Assembly (NCBI RefSeq): GCF_902148845.1
Contig: NC_043758.1
Coordinates: 14,453,177 to 14,517,176 of the forward strand
From: Salarias fasciatus
Lineage: Eukaryota; Chordata; Actinopteri; Blenniiformes; Blenniidae
Direction of reading: 5' to 3'
DNA: 64,000 nt
Shown here piece by piece: positions 1 through 12,714 of this stretch. The notes under the pieces are model-generated. The model was not told the origin of the DNA. It ran no database searches and saw nothing but the letters and a program-made list of their open reading frames with translations. The position numbers were made by a program, and so were the translations under genes. Position 1 is the stretch's first letter. Each line of letters starts with the position of its first letter.

Positions 1-1959
1 TTGTTCCACAATGCCTGAAAGCGGTAGAATCCACAGTGTATAAAGCATTATATAATCTGTCCGATAGCAGAGGAGAAAATTTGAGAAAAATGTTTATTTG
101 AGTAATTTATAACAGAACACACCGTTTTTCATGTCAAACGAAGCTTCGTTTAGAGCAAAAATATCATTACCGCTGGACCATCCCGGCTGTTCATTGCAAG
201 TTATGGCATGTTTTCGTCCAAACATTTTCATGTGTCTGCCAAAAAAAGATGACAGAATGCATCGAATGGAAAATGGATATCAGTCATAGAGATGATGTCT
301 TCTTTTCTTGGTCTCCGGGAAGGGATACCACGTTTCAGAGATGAAGTCAATTTCTTCCTCATACGCCTCTTTTCTGCCAAGGAAAGAAAATCAAAATCCA
401 TTAGCCGAACAAACACACAAGCTGAGTCTACAGCCTGATTAGTTTGAATTCAAAGAGGAGGATATTTACTGCATTTATTGAAAGTGTTTATTTTTAAGTT
501 TGAGCTGCACAATGCCACCGAGACCAGATGAAAAAAAATTAACTGATTACCAAAGGTGTTTCGGTACTTTAGAAAGCATGAAGACCAGTCCTTTGCTGAA
601 TGAAAGTTACTCAAACACCACGGCAATGTATTGAATGTTTCCTGAAGTGTTTCAGTCTGGATAAAAGTGGCAGAGCTGCATGTCAACCTGACCTACTTTG
701 CACCGCAGTGCCACAGATATTTCAAATGATTCACAATCAGTCATTTCACGTGCAATGGATACACTTACTTAAGTAATTAAAGTTTTATTTTTTTTGGCAT
801 TGTTTTCTTCAGAACTTATACATACAAAGATGGAGTCATGTACCCAAGCAAAAATGAAGACAAAGTAAAGGACTGCCAGGCAGCCGACAAGCCACCCTAT
901 CATCAGCAGAACAGGCAATAGTGACGATGCCGAACCCGCAGCTGAAGACATGAAAACACAGAAACAATCATCATGAGTTCCAAAGGTGTGAAACGATCCA
1001 CTGAATTCAACAAAGTGTCGTCTTGTATCTGAGTCATCCTGGTGGGACATGTGTTCCTTACCTCGGTGGGATGTGACACTTCTCTCTGCTCTAATCTTTG
1101 TGTTGTGATGGGTGCAAAGCCGGGCTCCGTTCCGGGGGGGAGAGTTCACGTCAGCATCTTGCAAGGCAGGGTGAAAGAAATCTGCTGCACTTGGTATTAA
1201 TTCCATTCTGAGTTTTTTCTTGGGTCCCAATTAACGACAGCGCATTCTTCTCCCATCAACATTTGCAATGGGAACAACAGTCCTGACAGAAACTTAGAGT
1301 TTTCTCTTATATTTTTGAGGTGAGACTATTTCTGTCACATTCTTTTCTCAATGGACCAAGTCCCAGCTGCTCTGAGCCCTAGGCTTCTCTTCTAGCATCC
1401 CAAAGGAAGACTTTTTACAGCTGGCAACTGTGTCTCCAGAGGGTGTTCTGGATATTCAGTCGGGTGAATTCTCAGGTCAATATGAAGCTGCAAAAAGGTA
1501 CAAATATTTATGCCTCTGAAAGTGTTTGTCGGTGTGAATGGGACAGCCTACTTATGTGAATGAGTAAATGATAAATGAAGAAAGCTGTGTTGTGACTTTG
1601 CTTCTAGTGGAATCTGAACATGCTCACACAGTTGGTGTGTATCCATGCAGGGTACTTCCACACCACTGGCAGTCTGTCCGGGCTTCAGTGTCCTTTCTGA
1701 GGACCGGGCAAGACAAAGAATCAATCCACCGACCCCGATATGGGAAGGCCACCTGCTGCACTTACTGCGCCACAGCCGTGACCTGCCAGTGACCTGACAA
1801 TCGCCGAGGTCATCTTTGAACAGCTCCAGGTCGCCTATAACAAAACCCTATGGATAAATCTGGCAAAGCAGGCGGATGGGCTTTAATTATATAGAACATT
1901 TTTACTGGTTCAGCTGTCTCAACGTGATTTATCACGTACACCCATTCCCTCACACAGCT

Positions 1960-2050
1960 GCCATGCAAGCTGCTTGGACATGATTGGGAGGAACTCGGGT
2001 TCAGAGTCTTGCCCAAGGACACTTCAACACATGGACGGGCTGAGACCAAA
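1960..2050 (-). repeat. SINE-body fragment
   Basis: The minus strand carries the phrase GTGTCCTTGGGCAAGACTCT, common to the body of many fish tRNA-derived SINEs. A matching phrase is present in the longer SINE at about 23972-24231. No tRNA-like head or target duplication is visible, so this is an old fragment. Confidence 0.4.
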
Positions 2051-4399
2051 TCGCCAGCATTCCTATTCGATGGGTTTGATAAATGACCAGTCCAAATCCT
2101 CATGGCGGGCGGACATTTAGGATTCATGTTTTCATTTATATTTGTACATATATTTCATCCATCCCTTCATTGTCTTGTTTGAGTTCCAGAGGTATAGAGC
2201 AATACCGTGCTCGTGTCTGCTCTTGAAGGTAGACAGTGTTAAAGTCTAGTTCCGACCACGGATAAAAGCCTCTCAATTTAAAGAGAGGAGCAGTAATTAT
2301 TGAAGACCTTTTAAGAACTAATAAAGAATGAAGAGGGAGAGCAGAGGGAGAAAGAGATCAGGTGGTCTAGAAAGTGGAGGGCACAGGATGAATGAGACGG
2401 AGGAGGAATAGCAGAAGGGAAAAGAAAGGACACTCGTGGTGTAATTGGATGAACACTTGCAACTGACAGGGACTGCTCCTGAAAATGACAGCTCTCTTCT
2501 TCTCCTTCTAACCCTCTCAGCATTAATAGGCCTCTTTAATCTTTCCCCCTGGTAATTGCACATCCACACAATCACCCTCACATGCCAACATATAGCCCAG
2601 CATTTCCATGACGAGATCCCAGATATATGGGAGCCAGAGTCAAAGCTGTCACTGAGGTTTCGAGCTGCTGATGGAATCTACTCACTTATTTTGTACGTCC
2701 ATGCCACGGAGTCTTATTTAAAGGTAGGAAGAGTTTCAGCTGGATCATGTATTTTGAAGCATCCATCCCTGGTGATGTGAATAAACACATGAGGGTTTTG
2801 CTTAAGCACTGTGTACACAAAAAAATTACTTTCCGCTCTATTGTTTTTCATTAAAAATTTCTTCCTGCTAAAGCAAATTTTTATTTCCCTCACTTGAGGT
2901 CGTGGAGGCTGTATGTCAGGGGCTTTGTCGTGCCCCTCTTCGCTTTGGTATGCCGAACAAACCACCTCTGTTCAAGTAAGCATCCATTCTTGTTAATGAG
3001 CTGGGACATGGGTTATGGTTTTGAGCACCAGACAAAATTTGATATCTAATTTGCATCTTTTTATTTCTTGCTACATTCATTACTTTCATCTGGATGTCTG
3101 TATATTCTCATGTCTCATGGGTTACCTAATTAATGCGGTTTATACTTTCCTCATTATTTGGACTTCTCTTGTCGGATTCTTGTACCCCAACAGATGCACA
3201 TCAGTGCTTTTGCAGATTTGCCCATAGGATTCACAGACTTTGGCTACAGGAGGACACCTTGTTAATGGCGCAGGTGCTATTTCTCATGTGGGTTGCAGCG
3301 ATAGTCGGTATGCTCCATGTTTATTCAAGATGTCACAAACAGCAGTGAAATAAAAATAAATAAATAAAAGCTTTGTTTCTTGTGAAATTGTGCCATAATA
3401 AAGCAATAAAATTGTGTTTTGCTTTCTAAGAAAGTCTACTAATCTTATCATTCTGAGTGATTCATGCAATAATTTTCAGACATATTTCATTCTTTGCAGT
3501 TTTAACTAGCTGCACTATATTGAGCTTCTAGTTTCTTTCCTCAGTCTTTGCAGTGGAATAAAATGATAAAATGAACAATGACCTACTCAACGTGACCAGC
3601 TTCACTTGTTGGACCTTTCTGGCAGCTGATACTTGGCTAGCAGAAAATAGCAGTCTGTTGCCATTACGATAATTGGAAAAGATAATAATTTTGCACGCTC
3701 AAAATGTGGATCTTAGCCTACATTTTTGCTTCTTGTTGTTGCTGAATATTCCTCAGTCTTTAATGTTGCGGCAAACACCTTTGTGGTGTTTGATGTACTC
3801 ATGGTGAGGAGAGAAGATTTTTTGTGTGCCAACATAATGATGATTTCTATCCTTATTAATTTTGTTGTGAATCATTTCCAAAACCCTCTTCTCTTATTTT
3901 ACACATATGTGTCTGTGTCGAAGCCTCACAGGACAAAACCCACAGCTCTGAGCCTCTGTGTTCTGTTTCCAAGTTTTCCAATGTTCATCTGGCCTTTTTT
4001 TTTTTTTTTTTTTTTTTTGCTCTCATTTTCTTTTCCAGAAAACAACAACAACAACAACAAAAAGGATAAATGTAAGCAGTTTGAACTGTTTGCTTGCTTT
4101 GGCAACAATCGCGCTGCAAAGAAACGTTCACCTCTCTGTTGTTCTCTGTCTTGTTTGTCCTCTTGGGCACTTCTAGACCTGGATGGGAACACCCTGCAGG
4201 TTTTCCATATGTATCTTCATGGATGTCCACAGAAAGCCTGACAAGAAGCCACTCCTGTCCATCAAGTGAAATGAATATCTCAAACCAAACAGGAATGTAG
4301 CCCTCTGGAAATGCCCACCTTTGCCCCAACCCCCACCAATCGAGGCAGATGCTTGATTTATATATAAAGCTGTTAAAACACCTTTATCCTGGTCAGAGA

Positions 4400-4515
4400 A
4401 GTGGGGTGTTGGAACTAATCCCAGCTAACTGTGGGTGAGGACAGGCTACACCCTGGACAGGTCTGCAGTCCATCACAGGGCAAAAAGAGAGACACTGCAA
4501 ACACGCAAACTCCAC
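4400..4515. repeat. Degenerate interspersed repeat (copy 1)
   Basis: Contains 'aatcccagct ... ctggacaggt ... cagtccatcacagg', also found at about 33285-33365 and, in the opposite orientation and more decayed, near 7165-7230. Such phrases are widespread in fish genomes. I cannot assign the family from these pieces. Confidence 0.4.
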
Positions 4516-5239
4516 CCAGAAAGACTGGTATTTTGAACATGTGAAATGTGAACCACTGTGAGGTGAAAGCATGAATCACTGCTGTACCATGGGGCCTTGG
4601 TTTTATCTTCAATTCAATATTAATCTGATTACTGTAATAATAAATAAAACTTAAATGAATTACTCTTTCCTTTTTTACCCCCCTCAGGCTACTCATAGTT
4701 TATTTTGCAATCTCATCATGTCCAACCTTGTGTTAATTTCGATTTTTCCTATTCACTACCATTGACATTTTTAACTGTTATGGTCCTACGACTTCTTTTT
4801 CCTCCGAGCTGCTGCATCTCTAATGTGTGTTTGAGTGATAATAAGAAGTACCCTCTGTTCTCCTGCACAATGCCTACTCATGCTGCACAAGCACGGGCCA
4901 CGGCTGAGATGCTGCACCTGATGGGGTCGCCTTGAGTAGGTATTCAGAGCCACTCTGACATGAAACACCATGTGCGTTACTGTGAAATAATTTCAGATTC
5001 AATGGCACTGCGCATTCAGAAAGTTTCAAAACAAACTCTCTTTCTCTGACTTTCCTTCTGATTAAAAAGAAATGAAGAACCCTCCCCTCCAAAAAAAAAA
5101 AAAAAAAAATCTACAGCTGTAAAAAAATCATCAGAAAGCGCTTGACATTTTCATTTTTAGTTCATGTGCAGCTTCATATAAAAACTAGAAGTACCCTCTC
5201 AGGTACACAACAAAACTCGGCCACTCTCCTATTTGTCAG

Positions 5240-8200
5240 GCTTTGTCTGAGTCCCTCCAAGCATCCCCTCATTGGCTGGGATCATAGGATTTTCTCTGCA
5301 GAAGGCTGATATACCCGGACTGGAAGCCTTACTGGCTCACATTAATGTCAGCATGAGTTCACACAACTCTGACCCTTTTATGAAGGAGCTTTGTGAAGCA
5401 TTGCTGGAATCCTCTCTGGCTCCTGAGTCCCAAGGGACTTTTTTGTTCAGCCTTAGAGGTGACAGATGAATAAAATCCCATGAAAAAACCTCATTTGTAA
5501 CATTATATTTAAACATTTATTTTTAAAATCAATAGTGGATTGAGTTAATGCTGAATTGAAAACATTTTTTTTTCTATCCCCTCTTTTTAGAGTCACTTAT
5601 ACTTGAGAAAGTTTGCCCACAAATGTCTGGAAGCCAAAAGAATCTTAATGCTTACTTATCCGTGCATATCCTTGCTGTTGCAATGAAAGACATGCTGAGG
5701 TAGAAATCTGTAAATGGTCTCCACCTGCAAGGCCGGCGTGTCGCTGTCTGGAGGCAGCAAGAACATGTATTTCTGTAATCTCTAACCGAGCTCAGAAGCG
5801 ATATCAAACACCCTGCTCCTCTCTCAGATAACACACCAGATTTATAAGCATGGATGAACTCTAGCAACAAAGGAAACATCCACCTTGCATCGGAAATTTG
5901 CTTGTAAAGCACTTTGTGACTGTGAAAAAGGCGATGTGAGACGTTTTCAGAGTGTGTGTGGGGTGTCCTCCTCTGAAGGATGGAAAACAGCTTCAAAACG
6001 CAAGAAGCAAGAGGAAAAATCAGTAAGTAGGTGGAAGACATTTCTTAGCATCAGTTTTTGGAAATTAAAATAGCTTTTTTTCGAGACACATTTGTTACAC
6101 TGACAGCACTATAAGTCTAAGTGGAAAAATATAAAATGAGCTGAAGAAAAGCTGCAAAAGCTGCAGACTTTATAAAGACAAACTAAATGTTTCAGATTAA
6201 TTGCATCTAACCAGGATGAGAAAAGACACAGCATGTGTGTCTCTGTGAGGGAGGCTCATCCTCCTACACTGTAAAAACTCTTGGGCTACACTAAAGAAGA
6301 GAGCATGTGCAACTGAGAACAAAGCAAAGTTTGTTCTGGGAGTCAAACTGTGTCCTCTAAAGAGCCTGAGTACCTATTTCATGCTGGCACGAACAGATTG
6401 GAACGGACATTCGCTGCTATTCACCACCAGAGGCTCATCATTTACCCAGTGGAAAACATTTGAAGTCTGTCTCCACTGAGGTGTCACTATATGATGTGTT
6501 AATAATATGTTACCTAATTCTAAGCGGCTGTGTCTGTATATATTACTGCTTGCACCCCCGGTGGAAGAAAACCTGCGCACAGATGAAAACTTCCACGCCT
6601 ACATAGCACTAGGGGAGTAATTATATATACAGAGGAGACTTTGGAGTCTTCATTATATTGAATTATACTTTTGATGAATACATTTTATTAACTGGAGGAT
6701 ACTACTCCTTCACCTGCAGCATTTAAGTGTAACGATGGGCATAAATAACGTGTGCTCACCCGCTGCGGAATCTGACATCTAGAACAACTCTGAACCTAAA
6801 ATGGTCAATGGCTCTTCCTCAGCATCCTTTCTATGCTCAGATATTATGCACAACTTCCATCCACAGCACAGGACTGAAACAATCCTGATCAGTTTAAAGT
6901 TTAAAAAAAGATCTCGTTTCTGAAATGATGACTAATATAAATGTGTGTGATGACATAAATACAGGGATTAGTGCTATTTCCTCACAGCAAGACTGTCCTC
7001 ATTTCAAAGCCATGCAAATGGGCCTTACTGTGTGGAGTTCGCATTTTTCCTCTATGCATATGTGAATTTTCTTCACGTACTCTAGTTTACCCTCAGACTC
7101 CAAAAATATGCAATTGAGGCTGATTGGCGGTCTTTAAGTTGTGGTTGTCTGTGTCTCTGTGTTTGTGTTGTGACGGACTGGCGGACAATCCGGGGTGTAA
7201 CTCGCCTTCACTCCAGCATCCTCACTCCGATAGAGGAGTATGTGATGCACTGATGGATGAGAGATTCTGTTAAAATAATTATGGCTTCACTCCAACATAT
7301 GTTTTAATGTGATTTAATAAGCTCTCCTATTTACAAATGCAATCAAAAGTTGCATTCGTTGCTCTCAGTCGTTCTGATCTGAGCCAAACCCCTGAGCAGG
7401 TGGAGTTTTTATTTTTTTTGGGGGGGGAAATACTAATACCACTTTGATTGTGCTCTTTATCGCCTCAGCTGCTCAGGCAGCGCTGACAGCTGCCACATTG
7501 TCCACATTCCTCCTTTATGGACACTGACGCACCTTTAGTTCGATATAGCACCGCCCCAAATGATGAGAAGTCACATTTTTAAAGGGACCAGGGTGTAACT
7601 TCATCATTGTGAGAGAACATCACTGTAATGTTGCTGGAATTTGATGATCCATCACCACGTTTTTATCACAGAGATATGCACATCAGATTAAAACATTCAT
7701 CCCTTGCACGAAGGCCTGAGCCATCTCGGCTGGGAGCAGCTTCTTGGACCTGCCGTCACTGAATGTGCGTTCACTGGATGGCCTGCAGCCCTGTGCTCCG
7801 TATTGAGACACGGACTCTTTGGAATCAGCTTTGTGTTGTTTATCTCCTTCCTGCTGAGCCGCACTGAGGTGGTCCTGGTGGCTTTTCACTCAACGCTGCC
7901 AGGGGACAACCCGGTGCTTTATTTTAGTCGTACCCAGACGAGGTTACTCCGGGTCACTTCATTTGCACTCAGGTACATTTAATTCTGTGGATACAGATGG
8001 GACAATTTAATTTTATTAGATTCTATTATGATTCATGAATGATATTCCACTTCCCACACTGTCCTCGATATGAAGATTAGCTATACAAATAGAGCTTCGC
8101 TCATGTTTGAAGCCCTGCAGCCTGTCTTCATTTCACAATTTGAATTTCCTAATATGTCAGCCTCGGCCGTCGCCTTTGTATTCTAAACAGCCCTCCCTCT

Positions 8201-8426
8201 CCATTTCCTGCCTCAACCCTATTTTCCCAGGTGTTGATGTGGGCACTGTGGCTGACCTCGGGTCTGCCTCAGACTACAGAAAGAGACACCATATACAACT
8301 GGGAAACCAAGTCAGTTCTTGAATGTATAATGAAGTCCATGGTGTGCTCTAGACTTGTTTTAGACCATATTGGTCGGCGGCCTATCCCTGCTGCCGTCAA
8401 GCTTGACAAACAAAAGGAACTCTGAC
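5240..8426 (+). pseudogene. Decayed V2R/OlfC receptor (plus strand)
   Basis: Three pieces of one V2R-type receptor lie in the correct order. At about 5270-5440 is the late ligand-domain exon (GFSLQKADIPGLEALL, matching [16 protein letters not shown] in the intact minus-strand gene). At about 7760-7972 is the helix 2-4 region (SVLRHGLFGISFVLFISFLL ... EVVLVAFHSTLPG). At 8231-8377 is helix 5 and the next loop (VLMWALWLTS ... SVLECIMKS). The last two are separated by a 258-bp intron-like gap (7973-8230) with GT/AG ends at the same place as the helix-5 intron of the intact gene, so they share subfamily. Exons 1, 2, 4, 5 and the end of the 7TM were not found. The reading frame shifts just before the helix-5 donor, and the conserved Trp-Ser-Cys before helix 3 is lost. 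It is non-functional and fairly old. Confidence 0.8.
7165..7230. repeat. Degenerate interspersed repeat (opposite orientation)
   Basis: The phrase 'gacggactggcggacaatcc gggg' resembles the reverse complement of the repeats at 4400-4515 and 33285-33365. It lies in the gap between pieces of the receptor pseudogene. Very degenerate. Confidence 0.3.
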
Positions 8427-11400
8427 TGACTTAATGAAGTCAAACTAATCGACTTTTGTATACTGAACCTCTGTGTTGTCAAGAGTGATTCTTGTCTTTT
8501 TGCCAGTCCAGACCTCAAGCTTTCGCTTCATGTTATAAAGAGAAAAACCGTAGTTGTCTTGCGGGTTATCTTACTGTTAGAGATTTCGTATATGAAGTGA
8601 TGCATTAAATTCATGGTATTTTATCATAATGACTGTCTGGTGATAAATTGCAGGACATAACTTAGTATAATGGAAAATAATCAATGTTTAACTGGGAATA
8701 ACAGAAAGCGATGTAACTACAGGTGACTTCACCAACAGTTACTTTATGCAGTGTGACTGAATGGGAAGTGACTGAGTTTTATGTAATGAAAAGTGGCGTG
8801 AATAAATGTGGCATAAATTATTTCAATATAATTTTGAGTTTCACTTTTCTGCAAAGTATGCACTAAATATTTGGGTTTGGATACGTTCTTCTTCTTTGGA
8901 TTAAAGCTGAATTGATTGAAATGTTATGGAAATGTCCATGATTTAATCTGAGCAAAATTAATGGAATGACAGAATACATGACATATCTGAACATTATGCA
9001 ACTGAACTGAAGGTAAAGTAATTGGTTTTAACATAAGTACACATAATTTAGCAGAGTATAATGTAACTGAATGCAAGCTGCATGAAAACAGCTGAGGTGA
9101 ATCTCACTGAAGCTCATGTGAACATAATTTGTAGCACATCTAAGGCAATGTGAAGTAACCAAATAAAATGTAAGGTAACATAACTGAACTTAGTTTAACT
9201 GATCATAAAGTTTACTGGAATTGACTTAACATTTAAAGTAACTTTTGTTTATTAGATAGTGTAAAATAAAGTGAAATTCCACTTGTCTACGAAGTAGACC
9301 CCATTAAATATTAAATATGTCGAGACTGATACAACCTTTTAGTGAGATTACATGTTAAATTATGCAAATTAGCCAATATGTGTGATTTTAATGTCACCAT
9401 TAGTCACTGCATTTGGAAAACAGCATTAAAAAAAAAGACTTTGTATGCATGTTTCAATGAAAATCCTGAAAACATTTCATCATGCCATCAGCTCCGTGTT
9501 GGCGAGGCGCTACCTTGATAAGAGCCCCTCATAAACATTCAGTCATCAGACAGAGGATGTGTGAACGTGCTGTGCATCGTGAGAAATGTTTGTCCTCCCA
9601 TCTCATTCAGTGTGACAAACTCAGCAGTGCTGTTTTCGATTGCATTCTGTCAGCACATCTTTTTTTTTTTTAAATCGCTCCTCCCATTTCAGAACACCCC
9701 AAAAAATGAATCTTTCACCTAACTTATATCAACGCGCTGACTCATAACATATCAAAAAGCACCATCGCACTTCAATTTCTGTAAATATTTCAAACCTCCT
9801 AATCATTTGATGCCCCATATAATGGAAGCAATCACGTGGGCTCCAGTGACTGACTGACGCTGGAGACCATTGCTTTCTGCTGCAGTTTCTATGGCGCCCA
9901 TCTCCTCTGTGATTCCTGCTCTGAGGTTAACAGACATAAAAGAGTTGATATCAAGACAATAGAGTCATTGAAAGTGATGCTAAAAGAAATACCGTCATCG
10001 TCATACAAAGAGAACAAATACTTTGCATTCACCCAGTCAGAAGATGTTAGCAGACATTTCTTTATGATCCTTTATTGCAATCACGACTAACAATGATTAA
10101 TTTGGAGAAAGGTGAAGAAGTTCATTGGAAGTTGCATAAAAAGCTATGAAAGTACAGAAAGCGTAGTTTGTATAAGTTTCAACACAGATACCCATTAATT
10201 TGAATAGATCTTTGATAATGGTTTAAATGTGAATTGTTTTCTTTACTAATTCGTTTTCTTCATTATGACCATCTGAAATTTTCAGCTCATTCTCTCTGTG
10301 TAGATATATATCTTTTCACATTGCAGACAAGCCATTCCCTTGCCTTGATGACTCACAGGAGGGGTGCTTGTCAAAAAGCTGACACATAACTCTAATTGCT
10401 CCTTTTGTAATTATGATTACCCTCATGATTTGCTGCTGTTGGTTACAAACACTTCAAAATTAGGTGGGATGGAAAATCCCTGGGAGTATAATCATAAAGT
10501 AGAAGCCATAAACAGTTAACAGTGAAAGCTTAACTGAATATTTGCTGAACTAATCTACAAAAAACATCTTCAAAACAATCTATTAGGATGAGGAAATATT
10601 TCTGACCCTGTCAGAACAAATCAAACAAAACGGGCTGCAACATAATGATGTTTACAGTACAAAAATCTAATTGTTATTCGCTGTGAGCTGTTGGTATGAG
10701 ATCATCCACCTGCATCTAGAGTATAATCATCCCTGGCAGCTTTTTTTTTTGGGGTGGAGGGAAGCATTGTTTGTTTTTATCCACCCCGCCCTGAGGAGAT
10801 GATGTTGATGACACTGTTTTAATGGCTCCAACCTCTGTCTTTGTGGACACAAACTTTGGTCATCTGGTAAACATCTGTTCTCATAAAGGTGCTAATGACA
10901 AGATGGTGTAAATAGCTGTATGTGTGAGCAAGTCGGACTCTAATTACATGAGTGTCTCCCTTGTTTTGTTTACCTCGCTGTTGGCAAGCACAGGCTGACA
11001 GGTTTCAATATATCCTCTGTCAATATTTCCAGGGAAGGATTTACATGAATTGTAGGCCTTGGTATTCTCCATGCTCCCTTGTACTTTTAAGTGGCTGTAA
11101 TTTCAGAGCAGTTTAATCTTAGCGGAGAAATTGTCATGCTGTGTTTTCTCATTCAGTTCAAATAAATTATTTAACCTTCAAATTCATCTTTTACGGTTTA
11201 CTTGATCAGATTATACAACCCATGATATGATGAGAAAGCTTTTTTTTTTAAGTAATCAGACTTGCTGAGTTCATTTTTCATTTCTTTACAGTCACTGAAC
11301 TCATGTAGACAAGACATACAAATTTTAAAAAAAAAGGGAACTCTATGGAGAAAGTAGGAATCAATAATAAATCAAGTGATACAGCGATAATAAAGCACGT

Positions 11401-12714
11401 CAGTAAAGCTACCACTCCCATCCCCATTTTCTTCCTGTCTGTCCCTGATGGACGTCAGAGTCCCACTATCTCGCTGTACCCCGATATATCCCTCTGCCTT
11501 GGAAGGAACAACAGATCAATCAGTGTTGGATAATCAATGTTGGCCCGAGAGCAGCTGGGGAAGCCAGGAAAATGTCTGATGTTTTAGTTTGTTATTGTAG
11601 GGAACAGCCAGGCGTGATGTTTATATGTAAAGGCCTCTGGAGTATGAGGATTTAATTAACCAATGACAGCTGGGATTTCTACAAAGCATACCTCGGAAAC
11701 CCTGGGCCTCATCATTCTATCTCAGGTCACACATCAGCACGGACGCTGCTGCCAAATCCCATTCAGATCTAGCACTGAGCTGTCCTTCACATTTCCACAG
11801 AGTATGTCGAAGCACTGTCATGAATGGAGCTGGATAAACACAATCATTTCAACCAATGGAGTTTGATGTTTCACGTTATCTCTGTACTGTGGACTGATTT
11901 CCTTCTTTCTTTTTTTTTTTTGTCGTCATCTTTGGGGTGAAAAGTTGCTGGAGGCAGGGTTACTGGTGTGTGAGTGAGGACTGATGACTAGATAAGATTG
12001 TTGGTGGTTGAGTAATAAAGATGTGATGATGGCTGTCCATTTTCTGACAAAAAATATGACAAATGACTGAAAATACCTATAATGGCACGCTACTACCATC
12101 TGGTGGCTAAGTGTGTTTGCCACCGCCAGCAGAAATGCTGAACACATATAGAATGTACATATGTACTTAGTTAACAGGGAAAAGTCCACATGAATAAACA
12201 TTGCTCAAAATCTGCCGTGTATTAGTTAAGATGCTATTTTTCCTCTTCAGTCCCTGAGCAGATGCTACAGATTCTCCATAAAAACAGTATGATAATGACT
12301 TAAATTAAAAAGGAAAAAAAGCATCATTTCTAATCATGAAGAGAAGATTATCTAAAGGAGAAAAAAGTCAGATTTATTTGATATCCTTGAATAATACAAC
12401 ACAAAGGCGCATAAGAAAAACAGCATGATCCATGACCAAAAAAATCAGTATCCATCATCTGACAGATGACAGATAAATATATTGATTTTTTTCCCTATTT
12501 ATTTTCCCCCCTGTATTTTACAGTAGTATTGGGTTGTAGTCCATTATATTAAGAGATTACTCTAATACTATGGCAGCCTATTTATCAAACACGAGATGTC
12601 CGCATTAGAGATACCTCACAATTAAAAGCAATCCAGGTCAAAACATGTCAAGAACACACTTAACAACATACTACATGCAGGAGTGTAAATTCCACCTGGT
12701 CTGAATGTGATGCA
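8427..12714. other. Intergenic DNA between the two intron-rich receptors
   Basis: No gene recognised. About 8600-9260 is monotonous, with words such as GTAACTGAA and TGTAACTGAATG recurring imperfectly, which suggests a decayed minisatellite or low-complexity tract. Short homopolymer runs occur near 9428, 9660, 10741, 11241, 11324 and 11911. A possible polyadenylation signal (AATAAA on the minus strand at 12373-12378) lies about 340 bp beyond the stop codon of the minus-strand receptor. Confidence 0.5.

Larger units (their letters stand above)
1..5239. other. Intergenic DNA with degenerate repeats
   Basis: AT-rich stretch with no convincing gene. It holds a SINE-like fragment near 1960-2050, a poly-T/A run near 3993-4018, a short CAA repeat near 4041-4060 and an old interspersed repeat piece at about 4400-4515. 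Open frames here are short and match nothing I recognise. A minus-strand frame near 770-1230 ends in a hydrophobic tail and has an acceptor-like sequence in it, but no partner exon was found. Confidence 0.5.

Noticed and set aside
769-1230. Minus-strand 153-aa open frame with a hydrophobic C-terminal stretch
   Set aside because: An acceptor-like TTTCATGTCTTCAG lies inside it, so the end could be a last exon of a membrane or lipid-anchored protein, but I found no upstream exon and no family match.
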